Source: Nocardioides pantholopis
GTDB lineage: Bacteria > Actinomycetota > Actinomycetes > Propionibacteriales > Nocardioidaceae
Assembly: GCF_003710085.1 (NCBI RefSeq)
Contig: NZ_CP033324.1
Coordinates: 992,001 to 1,056,000, forward strand
DNA length: 64,000 bases
Direction: 5' to 3'
Both the position numbers and the translations under genes were made by a program. Positions 1 through 8,245 of this stretch are shown here, in pieces (position 1 is the stretch's first letter; every line of letters begins with the position of its first letter). The notes below the pieces were generated by a model. That model saw only the letters and a list, made by a program, of their open reading frames with translations, was not told the DNA's origin and searched no databases.

Positions 1-558
1 GGCCAGGTCCCGCGGGTGCGCCGGCTCGAGCGAGGGGTCGGCCGCGGCGGCGCTGACCCAGAACAGCTCCTCCTCGTAGAGGGCTACCTCGCCGGGTCGC
101 TCGCGGTCGTCGTCGCGGAAGAGCACCGCGAGGTCCAGGCGGCCCCGGCCGAGCAGCTCCTGGATGTAGCCGCTCATCGACTCGAACAGCTCCAGGCGGA
201 CGCCGGGGTGCCGCTCGCGCACCAGCGGGACCAGCTCGGGGACCAGGCCGGCGGCCACCGTCGCCGGCAGCCCGACCGAGACGCTGCCGCGCAGGTCGCG
301 GGTGCCGCCCCCGAGGGACTCGCCGAGGCGGTCGACCTGACGCACGATCTGCTGGGCGCCGCGGTAGAGCTCGAGCCCGGCGGCGGTCGGCTCCACCCCG
401 CGCGGCCCGCGCTCGAGGAGCCGGCGGCCGACCTCCTTCTCCAGCTGCGCCATCCGCTGGCTCATCGCCGGCTGGGAGACCCCGGCCCCGACCGCGGCGC
501 GGGACAGGCTGCCGGCGTCGACGACCCGGATGAAGTCCCTCAGCGGGCCGATGTCCAT
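1..558 (-). CDS. LysR-family transcriptional regulator (3' end outside window)
   Basis: The first 186 residues of a LysR regulator are visible; the gene runs off the left edge. The N-terminus (MDIGPLRDFIRVVDAGSLSR) and the following SQPAMSQRMAQLEKEVGRRL helix are the classic LysR winged helix-turn-helix (residues about 1-60). The start of the periplasmic-binding-like effector domain (LRGSVSVGLPATVAAGLVPELV) begins near residue 90. It lies 31 nt downstream of the GntP permease on the same strand, so it is probably co-transcribed with it and regulates it, perhaps through the dyad at 2049-2065. The effector cannot be predicted. Confidence 0.9.
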   Translation of the reverse strand, partial: MDIGPLRDFIRVVDAGSLSRAAVGAGVSQPAMSQRMAQLEKEVGRRLLERGPRGVEPTAAGLELYRGAQQIVRQVDRLGESLGGGTRDLRGSVSVGLPATVAAGLVPELVPLVRERHPGVRLELFESMSGYIQELLGRGRLDLAVLFRDDDRERPGEVALYEEELFWVSAAAADPSLEPAHPRDLA

Positions 559-589
559 GCCCGGCCTCCGGCGGCGTACCGGCGCCGCG

Positions 590-1945
590 TCATGCGGGCA
601 CCAGGAACCCCAGCACGATGATGATCGGCAGCGCGATCAGCGACGCGAGGCCGGTGACCAGCGTCAGGGCCTTGAGCGCTCCCTGGGTCGAGACGCCCAG
701 CAGGCTCTGGAACATCCAGAAGAAGTTGCTGTTCACCTGCAGGGCGAACAGGGCGCCGGCGCCGATGGCCAGGGCGACGACGACCGGGGCCACGTCGAGC
801 GAGCCCAGGACCGGCGTGATGATGCCGGCGGCAGCGATCGCGGCGACCGAGATCGAGCCGATCGCGAAGTGCAGCAGGGCCGCGATCAGCCAGGCCAGCA
901 GGATCGTGAGCACCACGGGGGCGCCCGCCTCGGCCGAGAACAGGTCGCCGAGCACGTCGGCCAGGTCGGTCTCGCCGATCACCGCGCCCAGCGAGCCGCC
1001 GACGCCGGTGATCAGCAGGATCTGGCCGGTGGTGTTGAGGCCACGGCCGATCGCGTCGTCGGTCCGCTCGCGGCCCAGGCTGGTGCGGGACAGGACGTAG
1101 GCCCCGACCAGGCCGACGAAGAGCGCGAAGACCGCGTTGCCGACGAACGCGGTGACCTCGTTGTCGAAGCCGGCGGTCTCGGCGATCGCGCCGAAGGCGA
1201 TCATCAGCAGCGGCACCAGGATCGGCAGCAGCGACACGGCCAGCGGCGGGGTGGAGGCGCGGGTCTCCTCCTGCTCGGCCTGCACCTGCTCCTCCTCCAG
1301 GAGCGCGGCGCTCGCGTGCTCGTCACGCTCGGGCTTCCAGAAGCCGGCGTCGAGGATCAGCTTGAAGGCGAACGTCGTGAGGACCGCGGTCAGCGGCGCC
1401 ACGATCAGGCCGAAGAGCAGCATCTCGCCGAGCGGGATGTCGAGCAGACCCGCGATCGAGAGGGTCCCGAGGCCGGGGATCATGAAGACGTAGCCGACCA
1501 GGATGCCGGCGGTGAGCGAGCCGGCCAGGAGCGGCAGGCCGTTCTTGCCCAGCTGCGGCGCGGCGGACCGGGCCAGCGGCGCGGCCAGGACCAGCTGGAC
1601 GTCGACGTAGATCGAGGGGAACAGCGTGGTGAGCGCCGCGCTGATCGCGTACGGCAGCCGGCGCGCGCCGAGCAGGCGCAGCAGCAGGCCGACGAGGTTC
1701 TGCAGCGCGCCGAGCGCGAAGAGCAGCGACCCGACCAGGACGCCGAAGCCGATCAGCAGCCCGACCTCGGCCATGATCTCGCCGAACCCGAGGGCGATCG
1801 CGTCCAGGGTCCCGGTCAGGCCGACACCGGCCGCGAGGCCGAGGTAGAGCGAGCCGACCACCAGCGCGATGACGGGCTCGACCTTGACCCAGATGATGAG
1901 GACCAGCACCGCGGCGATGGCGATGCAGGCGTGCAGGATGGTCAT
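590..1945 (-). CDS. GntP-family proton symporter (gluconate-type permease)
   Basis: A 451-residue integral membrane protein made almost entirely of hydrophobic helices (about 12-14 segments). A charged cytoplasmic loop (KPERDEHASAALLEEEQVQ) sits near residue 210. Overall pattern and length match the GntP/gluconate:H+ symporter family, which imports sugar acids such as gluconate, hydroxy acids or glycerate. It starts with ATG and its stop is 31 nt before the LysR start codon, giving a permease-regulator operon. No catabolic gene adjoins it, so the substrate is unknown. A perfect dyad (2049-2065) lies about 100 nt upstream. Confidence 0.85.
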   Translation of the reverse strand: MTILHACIAIAAVLVLIIWVKVEPVIALVVGSLYLGLAAGVGLTGTLDAIALGFGEIMAEVGLLIGFGVLVGSLLFALGALQNLVGLLLRLLGARRLPYAISAALTTLFPSIYVDVQLVLAAPLARSAAPQLGKNGLPLLAGSLTAGILVGYVFMIPGLGTLSIAGLLDIPLGEMLLFGLIVAPLTAVLTTFAFKLILDAGFWKPERDEHASAALLEEEQVQAEQEETRASTPPLAVSLLPILVPLLMIAFGAIAETAGFDNEVTAFVGNAVFALFVGLVGAYVLSRTSLGRERTDDAIGRGLNTTGQILLITGVGGSLGAVIGETDLADVLGDLFSAEAGAPVVLTILLAWLIAALLHFAIGSISVAAIAAAGIITPVLGSLDVAPVVVALAIGAGALFALQVNSNFFWMFQSLLGVSTQGALKALTLVTGLASLIALPIIIVLGFLVPA

Positions 1946-2048
1946 GAGGCTCCTTCTCGATCACCTGGCGGCCCCGTCGGCGGCCGTGACGAGGGTCGAG
2001 GGAACCATGCTTCGCAGGACGGCGGTAGAGCACCCCGGCCGGGGGAGG

Positions 2049-2065
2049 TATCAGCAATGCTGATA
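2049..2065. promoter_or_regulatory. Perfect dyad upstream of GntP permease, likely LysR operator
   Basis: TATCAGCA-A-TGCTGATA is a perfect 8-bp inverted repeat around one base. Its ATC-N9-GAT form fits the T-N11-A type sites bound by LysR proteins. It sits between the divergent GntP and M14 peptidase genes. That the LysR at 1-558 binds it is inference. Confidence 0.5.
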
Positions 2066-2114
2066 TCTCGGCCTTGACGTGCGCGGCCCCGATGGGGTTC
2101 GGTGCGCTTAGCGA

Positions 2115-2132
2115 GTGTGATCCGGGTCACAC
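2115..2132. promoter_or_regulatory. CRP/GlxR-type operator
   Basis: GTGTGA-TCCGGG-TCACAC contains an exact TGTGA-N6-TCACA core, the consensus of cAMP-receptor-protein regulators including actinobacterial GlxR/Crp. It lies 23-40 bp upstream of the M14 peptidase start codon, so it could activate or block that promoter. It is about 170 bp from the divergent permease. Confidence 0.6.
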
Positions 2133-2154
2133 TCATCGAAGCGAGAGGCTCGGC

Positions 2155-5100
2155 ATGTCTCCTTCCTCCCTCCCTCACCGTTCCCCGCACCGACCCGCCC
2201 GCCGGTCCCGCCTCGGACTCGCCGTGACCGCGATGGCGCTCGCCGGCCTCGCGGCCGCCGGCGTCCCGGGCCAGGTCTCCGCGGCGGCCCCCGGCAGCTC
2301 CTCCTCGGCCCAGGACCCGCCGGTCCTGCAGCGCGACGCCGGTGAGACCCCCGACGTCGTCGAGGTCCGGCTCTCCGGCACCGCGGAGCTCGACCGGCTG
2401 GTCGCAACGGGCGTCGACCTCGACCACGGCGTGCGCCAGGACGCGGACGGCCTCCAGGTGCGCGCGGTCGTCACCCCGAGCGAGGTCGCGACCCTCGAGG
2501 GCCTCGGGTTCGACATCGGCAAGGTGCTCCACACCGAGCAGGACACCCAGGACGCGCTCGCCGAGCGGCGGGCGACGATCCAGGCGAACCGCGCCGAGAA
2601 CCGGGCCTTCGCCGCCGACGCGACCAACCCCGACGTCTCCGACGTCCGGATCATCCGCGCGGACTACTACACGAGCTTCGGCACCCCGATGCTCTCGGTC
2701 GAGGCGAAGTGGGCCTCCGGTCAGACCGACGCCGCGCCCCTGACCGTCGAGCGCGACAGCGGGCCGGGCACCGAGCTCGGCAGTGGCGGCACCCAGACCA
2801 TCGACCGGTTCGTCGACGCCGGGGTCTACCTCTACCACCGCGGCGCGAGCCCGGTGACGACCAGGCCCGACCGGGTGCGGATCACCAGCCCCAGCGGCGA
2901 CGTGGCCATCGCCAAGGTCGAGGAGTGGCTGCCCGCGCCGGGCGACGACCCGTTCAAGGGGCCCGGCTACCAACAGGACTTCGTCCGCTCCTACCTCACC
3001 CCGACCGAGCTCTACGACCGGATCGGGCAGCTCGCCGCGGACTTCCCGCAGCTCGCCGAGCGCGTCACGCTGCCTCACCAGACCAACGGCTACCGGCGGC
3101 AGGCCCAGGGGCTGCTCGGGACCACCGACGCCGACCGGGTCGGCCTGGACTCGGTGGCCTGGGGGCACCAGGGCGGGAACGACGTGCGCGTGACCGTCGT
3201 ACACCCCGGAACGCCCGACGCGCCGCTCACCGTGACCGTGAGCGGCTCGGAGATCACGGTCTCCTCGGCGACCGACGCCGCCGGTGCCGCGACCAGCACC
3301 GCGGCGCAGGTGGTCGCGGCCATCGACGCGAACCCGGCGGCCGCCGCCCTGGTGAACGCCTACACCTACCGCGGCTCGACCGGGACCGGCATTGTGCCGG
3401 CGGGTGCGGTGCAGCTCAGCGACGGGCTGAACGCGCCGGCCACGGTCTCCCGCGACCCGCACCCGGTCTACGCCCTGAAGCTCGGCAAGGTCCGGGACGG
3501 CTCCAAGCCGGGGGTGTTCTTCTACGCCCAGGAGCACGCCCGGGAGTGGGTGCCGCCGCTGGTCAGCATCGAGACCGCCGAGCGGCTGCTGCGCAACTAC
3601 GCGACCCACGAGCCCACCCGCGAGCTGCTGGACAACCTCGAGGTCTGGATCATGCCGTCGGTCAACCCCGACGGTGGGCACTACTCCTTCTACGACTTCG
3701 CCTCCCAGCGCAAGAACCTGGTGCGCTACTGCGGCGAGGGGCAGGCCAACGACGCGAACGCCCGCACCTCGTGGGGTGTCGACGTCAACCGGAACTACGA
3801 CCAGTACAGCCTCTTCGACGGGTACGCCGGAGCCTCCCCGCTCTGCACCAGCGGCACCTTCGCGGGCCCGGGCGAGCTCTCCGAGTCGGAGTCGCGCAAC
3901 GTCGACTGGGTCGCCGCGCGGCCGAACATGACGTTCTCGATGAACGTGCACAGCTCGGGCAACTACTTCATGTGGTCCCCGGGTGCCTACCGCCAGGAGG
4001 GCCGGGTCACGGCACCGCGCCCGACGCTGGAGGAGGAGGAGTTCTTCTGGGGCGCCTCGTCGCGGATCCTCACCGCTATCAAGCGGCACCGGGGCATGTC
4101 GGTGACCCCGGCCCGCACCGGTCCGGTCGCGGACGTGCTCTACTCCGCGGCCGGAAACTCCGGTGACATGAACTGGTACAAGCACGGCATCTACGCCTGG
4201 AACTTCGAGGTCGGCACCCAGTTCCAGCCGCCGTTCGAGAGCCCGGACCCCAACGGCGCCTCGGCCCACGAGGAGACGATGGAGTACGCCAACGGCCTGG
4301 TGGAGATGCTCCGGGTCGCCCGGGACCTCGACACCGACCGGGTCGACCCGTTCAGCACGGTGAAGGTCACCGAGAGCTCCGAGGCCGGCAAGGTCAACGT
4401 CGAGTTCGAGACCAACGAGCCGGCGGCGGTGTTCTACACACTCGACGGCACGGTCCCGAACCTGAGCTCGACCATGTACGCCGCGGCCGGCGTGCGCGAG
4501 GGCGGCGAGCGGATCCGGGTGCCGATCGGCACCGAGATCCGCTGGATCACTGTCGACAGCGCCGGCAACGTGGAGCGGAACTTCGTCCCGGGCCGGGAGG
4601 GCAACTACCGGACCTGGATCGCCCAGGTCGGGTGGGAGCCGCCGCTCGCCGGCTCCGCGGTGACGCTGAAGCTCGACCGCAAGCGCGTCACCGCCGGCAA
4701 GGCGGGGGTGCGCGCCCAGGTGCAGGTGACCGCGACGGGCGCCGGCGACCAGCCGGTCCCGACCGGGGTCGTGGACGTGCGCGCCGACGGCGTCCGGGTC
4801 GGCTCGGCTCGGCTCGACGGGTCCGGGCGGGCGACGGTCCGGCTCGACGCGTTCAAGACAGCTGGCACCCGGCTGATCACCGCGGCGTACGGCGGTGACG
4901 CGGCGCTGGCGCCGAGCACGTCGACGCCGGTCGGGCTGCGGGTCACCAAGGCCGCGGCCACCGTCCGGGTGATCTCGGTCCGGCCGAACCCGGTCCGCAC
5001 CAGCGGTCCGCCCGCGCGGACCCGGGCCCGCCTGGTCGCGGCGGTGCGCGCTTCCGGCGTACCGGTGCGCGGCCAGGTGCTGGTGCAGCAGGGCAACCGG

Positions 5101-5256
5101 GTGCTGGCCGCGGGGACCGTCAACCCGCGGGGCCGGATCACGTTCCGGCTGCCGCGTTTCGCCAGCCCCGGTCTGAAGGTGCTGCGGGTGGTGTTCCGCG
5201 GCAACGACAACCTCGAGGGCGACCGCGCGGTCGTGCGCCTGCGGGTGCGCCGCTGA
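2155..5256 (+). CDS. Secreted M14 zinc carboxypeptidase with Ig-like C-terminal domains
   Basis: A 1033-residue exported protease. The start ATG has a GAGAGG ribosome site 6 nt upstream and opens a long signal peptide (basic n-region, cleavage near VSA-43). The peptidase domain starts near residue 280. Zinc ligands are H461 and E464 (EHAREW) and H599 (NVHSSGN); the catalytic Glu is E685 (NFEVGTQ), and VDVNRNYD is also typical of M14. About 100 residues (about 340-440) are inserted between the first helix and the catalytic core. After the protease comes a chitobiase-like domain (AVFYTLDGTVPN) and two Ig-like repeats (about 835-1033). It likely cleaves extracellular peptides. A strong hairpin terminator follows. 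No cell-wall sorting signal is visible. Confidence 0.9.
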   Translation: MSPSSLPHRSPHRPARRSRLGLAVTAMALAGLAAAGVPGQVSAAAPGSSSSAQDPPVLQRDAGETPDVVEVRLSGTAELDRLVATGVDLDHGVRQDADGLQVRAVVTPSEVATLEGLGFDIGKVLHTEQDTQDALAERRATIQANRAENRAFAADATNPDVSDVRIIRADYYTSFGTPMLSVEAKWASGQTDAAPLTVERDSGPGTELGSGGTQTIDRFVDAGVYLYHRGASPVTTRPDRVRITSPSGDVAIAKVEEWLPAPGDDPFKGPGYQQDFVRSYLTPTELYDRIGQLAADFPQLAERVTLPHQTNGYRRQAQGLLGTTDADRVGLDSVAWGHQGGNDVRVTVVHPGTPDAPLTVTVSGSEITVSSATDAAGAATSTAAQVVAAIDANPAAAALVNAYTYRGSTGTGIVPAGAVQLSDGLNAPATVSRDPHPVYALKLGKVRDGSKPGVFFYAQEHAREWVPPLVSIETAERLLRNYATHEPTRELLDNLEVWIMPSVNPDGGHYSFYDFASQRKNLVRYCGEGQANDANARTSWGVDVNRNYDQYSLFDGYAGASPLCTSGTFAGPGELSESESRNVDWVAARPNMTFSMNVHSSGNYFMWSPGAYRQEGRVTAPRPTLEEEEFFWGASSRILTAIKRHRGMSVTPARTGPVADVLYSAAGNSGDMNWYKHGIYAWNFEVGTQFQPPFESPDPNGASAHEETMEYANGLVEMLRVARDLDTDRVDPFSTVKVTESSEAGKVNVEFETNEPAAVFYTLDGTVPNLSSTMYAAAGVREGGERIRVPIGTEIRWITVDSAGNVERNFVPGREGNYRTWIAQVGWEPPLAGSAVTLKLDRKRVTAGKAGVRAQVQVTATGAGDQPVPTGVVDVRADGVRVGSARLDGSGRATVRLDAFKTAGTRLITAAYGGDAALAPSTSTPVGLRVTKAAATVRVISVRPNPVRTSGPPARTRARLVAAVRASGVPVRGQVLVQQGNRVLAAGTVNPRGRITFRLPRFASPGLKVLRVVFRGNDNLEGDRAVVRLRVRR

Positions 5257-5265
5257 GTCCGGCAA

Positions 5266-5303
5266 GGGCCGGTGACGGCGTCCGCGGACGCCGTCACCGG
5301 CCC
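5266..5303. terminator. Strong hairpin terminator
   Basis: An 18-bp perfect inverted repeat (GGGCCGGTGACGGCGTCC and its complement) is separated by only GC, 10 nt after the M14 stop codon. It has no U tract, as is common for actinobacterial intrinsic terminators. Confidence 0.75.
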
Positions 5304-5326
5304 CGCGTGCGTGCGAGAGTGGCGCG

Positions 5327-5935
5327 GTGAAGGTCGACCTCAAGAAGACCCTGGACGGCTACCGGGCGCGCCCGGGCGAGTTCCGGGTCCTCGATGTCCC
5401 GCCGCAGCAGTACCTGATGGTCGACGGGCACGGCGACCCGAACTCGGCGCCGGAGTACGCCGAGGCGGTCGCGGCCCTCTACCCGGTCGCCTACACGCTG
5501 AAGTTCGCCAGCAAGCGGGACCTCGGCCGGGACTACGTAGTGCCGCCGCTGGAGGCGCTGTGGTGGGCGGCGAGCATGGCGGCGTTCACGTCGGCGCGGG
5601 ACAAGTCCCAGTGGGACTGGACCGTGATGCTCCTGGTGCCCGACTGGATCTCCGCGGAAATGGTCGACGGTGCGCTCGCCACCGTGGCCGAGAAGAAGCG
5701 CCCGCCCGGGCTCGACCGGGTGCGCCTGGAGACGCTCCACGAGGGGCGCTGCGTGCAGACGCTGCACATCGGGTCCTACGACGACGAGGCCAGCGTGCTC
5801 GCCGAGCTGCACGACGAGTTCCTCCCCGGCGCCGGCCTGCGGATGACCGGCCGGCACCACGAGATCTACCTCAGCGACCCGCGGAAGGTGGAGGCCTCGA
5901 GGCTGCGGACGATCCTGCGGCAGCCGGTGGAGTAG
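5327..5935 (+). CDS. GyrI-like small-molecule-binding domain protein
   Basis: A 202-residue soluble protein beginning with GTG (MKVDLKKTLDGYRARPGEFR). The sequence resembles stand-alone GyrI-like/SOUL-superfamily proteins: an N-terminal VPPQQYLMVDGHG strand, a central WWAAS...WDWTVMLLVPD segment and the C-terminal HIGSYDDEASVLAELHDEFL motif. Family members bind or hydrolyse small toxic molecules or act as effector-binding modules. There is no DNA-binding domain. It begins 23 nt after the M14 terminator and is convergent with the OsmC gene. The exact ligand is unknown. Confidence 0.75.
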   Translation: MKVDLKKTLDGYRARPGEFRVLDVPPQQYLMVDGHGDPNSAPEYAEAVAALYPVAYTLKFASKRDLGRDYVVPPLEALWWAASMAAFTSARDKSQWDWTVMLLVPDWISAEMVDGALATVAEKKRPPGLDRVRLETLHEGRCVQTLHIGSYDDEASVLAELHDEFLPGAGLRMTGRHHEIYLSDPRKVEASRLRTILRQPVE

Positions 5936-5950
5936 CCGCGACTGTCCGCC

Positions 5951-5980
5951 GAAAAACTGGTGGGGTGGTGCGGCCCCACC
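5951..5980. repeat. GAAAAACTGGTGGGGT repeat copy with hairpin
   Basis: GAAAAACTGGTGGGGTGG (5951-5968) recurs in near-identical form at 62843-62966. The copy folds into a GGTGGGG/CCCCACC stem (5959-5980) inside an outer CCGAAA/TTTCGG pair. It sits between two convergent genes, so it may serve as a bidirectional terminator and also be a member of a dispersed repeat family. Confidence 0.6.
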
Positions 5981-6018
5981 CGCCTTTCGGACCGACGCCG
6001 AGGCCGAGCGCGAGCCGG

Positions 6019-6501
6019 TCAGCTCCCGTCCCCGGCTGCGCGGATCGTGACCTCGTGGCGGATGGGGAAGTTCACCGACCGGGCGACGAAGCAGTACGAG
6101 CCCACCTGGTCGTGGAGCTCGTGGGCCCGGGTGGAGTCCTCCGCGTCGGTGATCGTGACCTCGGGGCGCAGCGTGACCGACACGAACTGACCCGCGCCGT
6201 CGGCGTGCTCGGTCATCAGGCCGGTGGCCTGGTCGGCGTACTCGACGACGGTGATCCCCGCCGAGACGGCCAGGCTGAGGTACCAGAGCATGTGGCACTG
6301 GGCGACCGACGCGAGCAGCAGCTGCTCGGGGTTCCAGCGCGCCGGGTCGCCGCGGAAGGAGACGTCGGAGGACCCGGCGATCGGGGCGACTCCCTCGACG
6401 GTGACCTCGTGGTCGCGGCTGTAGGACCCGTGGCCCTGGGTGCCGGTGCCGAGGTTGCCGGTCCAGGCGAGGGCGACGGCGTAGCGGTGGTCCCTGTTCA
6501 T
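6019..6501 (-). CDS. OsmC/Ohr-family peroxide-detoxifying protein
   Basis: A 160-residue OsmC-like protein. Both redox cysteines of the family are present: one in ASVAQCHMLWYL and one in GSYCFVARSVNFP. An Arg-bearing N-terminal sheet precedes them. OsmC/Ohr proteins reduce organic hydroperoxides using thiols. Its ATG overlaps the stop of the upstream hydrolase (ATGA), so the two are translationally coupled. A MarR-family regulator heads the same strand, as in ohr/ohrR loci. Confidence 0.9.
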   Translation of the reverse strand: MNRDHRYAVALAWTGNLGTGTQGHGSYSRDHEVTVEGVAPIAGSSDVSFRGDPARWNPEQLLLASVAQCHMLWYLSLAVSAGITVVEYADQATGLMTEHADGAGQFVSVTLRPEVTITDAEDSTRAHELHDQVGSYCFVARSVNFPIRHEVTIRAAGDGS

Positions 6502-7532
6502 CGTGCGCTCCGTTCGCTGGGGCCCGGGGTCTCCCAGGCATCCTGTCGCCGGAGCCCGGAGGAGGACACCCCCATTTCCGCCAGTTGTCGCGGACTTGGC
6601 GGCATCGTGACGCGGTCCGTCGTACGCCGGGGCGATCCGGCCGGATGGACTGCCTCGGCGAACCGCCGGGTCGCGGCGAGGACCTCCCCGTCCCGCAGCA
6701 CGCCGGCGTGCCCGGAGCCGTCCCGCAGCATCAGCCGCGAGCCCGGCCACCCGCGGACGAGCTCGTCGGTGTCCCGGGCCAGCGTCTGGACGTCCCCGCG
6801 GTCGTGGACGGCGAGCATCGGCGGGGGATCGCGGGGGTCGAGGCGGCCCAGCATGTCCGTGACATCGAAGTCCCGCAGCGAGCGACCCAGGGTGCGCTCG
6901 ATCCGGGCTCCCAGGCGCTGGATGGTGCGCGGACCCGCGCCGACCGCTCGCCCCAGGAACTCGATCATCGGCTCGGTCCGCACCGCGGGGGAGTACAGGA
7001 GGAAGGCCCGGGCCGGGGTCCCGGACTCGTGCGCCCACATCACCGCCATCGCGCCGACGGAGTGCGCGAGGGTGAGGTGGCTGGGGCCGAACCGCTCCAC
7101 GATCAGCTCGTGCGCCCGGGCCATCTCCATCACCCGGGTGCTGGCGCCGTAGCGCCCCGGCCCGGAGTCGCCGTGGCTGGGCGCGTCGTACGCCACGACG
7201 CGGTAGCCGGCGTCGACGAGCACGGGTACGACGGACGCGAACTGCTGCCACCAGCCGCCCCAGCCGTGCACGAGGTAGGCGGTCGGCGCGTCCGGGGCGC
7301 CGAAGACGTGGACGGCGAGGTCGAGCCCCTCGGGCCGCACCCGGAGGGGCTGCCCGCGCTGGTGGACGTGCCGGTTCCGGCGCGCGGGGGGCGGGGGCGT
7401 CGGGATCCGCCACCACAGCCGCTCCGCGACCCGGGCGGCCAGGTCCGGCGCGAGCCGTTCGCCGTACCCGAGGGCTCGCGCCGTCCAGGGCCGGGCGGAA
7501 AACATGGGAGCGGTGCCGCGATTCGTAGCCAT
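6498..7532 (-). CDS. Alpha/beta hydrolase
   Basis: A 344-residue soluble alpha/beta-hydrolase-fold protein. The oxyanion-loop HGWGGWWQQ motif, the nucleophile elbow AHSVGAMA (Ser; the first Gly of GxSxG is Ala), a late Asp (LAVHDRGD) and a catalytic His (GSGHAGVLRD) are all visible. A roughly 50-residue C-terminal extension rich in Ser/Arg follows the domain and looks disordered. It is coupled to osmC by a 4-nt overlap. The start codon lies 8 nt from a 20-bp palindrome. The substrate is unknown; the context suggests a stress or xenobiotic role under MarR control. Confidence 0.85.
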   Translation of the reverse strand: MATNRGTAPMFSARPWTARALGYGERLAPDLAARVAERLWWRIPTPPPPARRNRHVHQRGQPLRVRPEGLDLAVHVFGAPDAPTAYLVHGWGGWWQQFASVVPVLVDAGYRVVAYDAPSHGDSGPGRYGASTRVMEMARAHELIVERFGPSHLTLAHSVGAMAVMWAHESGTPARAFLLYSPAVRTEPMIEFLGRAVGAGPRTIQRLGARIERTLGRSLRDFDVTDMLGRLDPRDPPPMLAVHDRGDVQTLARDTDELVRGWPGSRLMLRDGSGHAGVLRDGEVLAATRRFAEAVHPAGSPRRTTDRVTMPPSPRQLAEMGVSSSGLRRQDAWETPGPSERSAR

Positions 7533-7539
7533 CCGTAGA

Positions 7540-7559
7540 TCGTCTACATATGTAGACGA
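7540..7559. promoter_or_regulatory. Perfect 20-bp palindromic operator (MarR)
   Basis: TCGTCTACATATGTAGACGA is a perfect 10+10 bp palindrome immediately upstream of the hydrolase start codon and 45 bp downstream of the marR stop. Its size and symmetry fit a MarR dimer site that would repress the hydrolase-osmC operon. Confidence 0.7.
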
Positions 7560-7604
7560 AATGGCAACCGTGAATCGACGGCTTGGGGCGGCGGCTGCTC
7601 CGGC

Positions 7605-8024
7605 TCAGTCCCGGGTGAGGCTGGTGAGCAGCCGCCGGAACTGCTGCGCGTCATCGGTCGAGAGGCCGCCGAGGACCGTGTCCTCGGCCTCCGTGATCCG
7701 CTCGTGGCAGCGGCCCAGGACGGCGCGCCCGGCCTCGGTGAGCGTGACCACGTGCAGGCGGCGGTCCTGCGGGTTGGGCGTCCGGGTGATCAGGCCGCGG
7801 GCCTCGAGGGCGTCCAGGTGCCGGATGAGCCGGGTCTTGTCACGCCCCGTCGCCTCGGCCAGCTCGGCCTGCGACGCGGCGGCCCCGGCGCGCAGGGCGT
7901 AGAGCACCGCGTGGTCCCACATGCCGAGGTCGTGCTCGTCGAGCACCGCCTGCTCGGCAGCGGCCACGCGCCGCAGCAGCGTCGACAGCATCGCGCCCAG
8001 CTCGACTCCGACCTCGCCCGCCAC
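7605..8024 (-). CDS. MarR-family transcriptional regulator
   Basis: A 139-residue MarR protein starting with GTG. The winged helix is clear: SQAELAEATGRDKTRLIRHL (recognition region) then the wing TPNPQDRRLHVVTLTEAGRA with the family DxRxxxxxLT signature. Long N- and C-terminal helices would form the dimer interface. The only cysteine is in GRCHERI, not at the N-terminal position used by OhrR, so peroxide sensing by that mechanism is not supported. It lies just upstream of the hydrolase-osmC genes and the palindrome at 7540-7559. Confidence 0.9.
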   Translation of the reverse strand: MAGEVGVELGAMLSTLLRRVAAAEQAVLDEHDLGMWDHAVLYALRAGAAASQAELAEATGRDKTRLIRHLDALEARGLITRTPNPQDRRLHVVTLTEAGRAVLGRCHERITEAEDTVLGGLSTDDAQQFRRLLTSLTRD

Positions 8025-8245
8025 GGCCGCAGGATATCGGCCTCCGGGCCGAGGTGGCCGGCGCCGAGCCGGGCCGCTGACGGCCGGTCGCGCCTGTCCC
8101 CAGGGGGACTTTCCCGCTCAGGAATGCCCCATCCGGCTCAGTCGTCCCACTGCTCACAGGTTGTCCACAGATTCGCTGCGGGGCCTGCCCGGCGTCCGGA
8201 GATTCCTTTACGTTGAGGCAGGACTCGACCCGGGACTGGGACCAC

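Noticed and set aside
1942..5343. Long open frame opposite the M14 gene
   Set aside because: High GC leaves antisense frames open; composition is Arg/Gly/His-rich without domains.
8161..8169. DnaA-box-like TTGTCCACA
   Set aside because: A single box without a cluster, AT-rich region or dnaA/dnaN neighbours does not make an origin.
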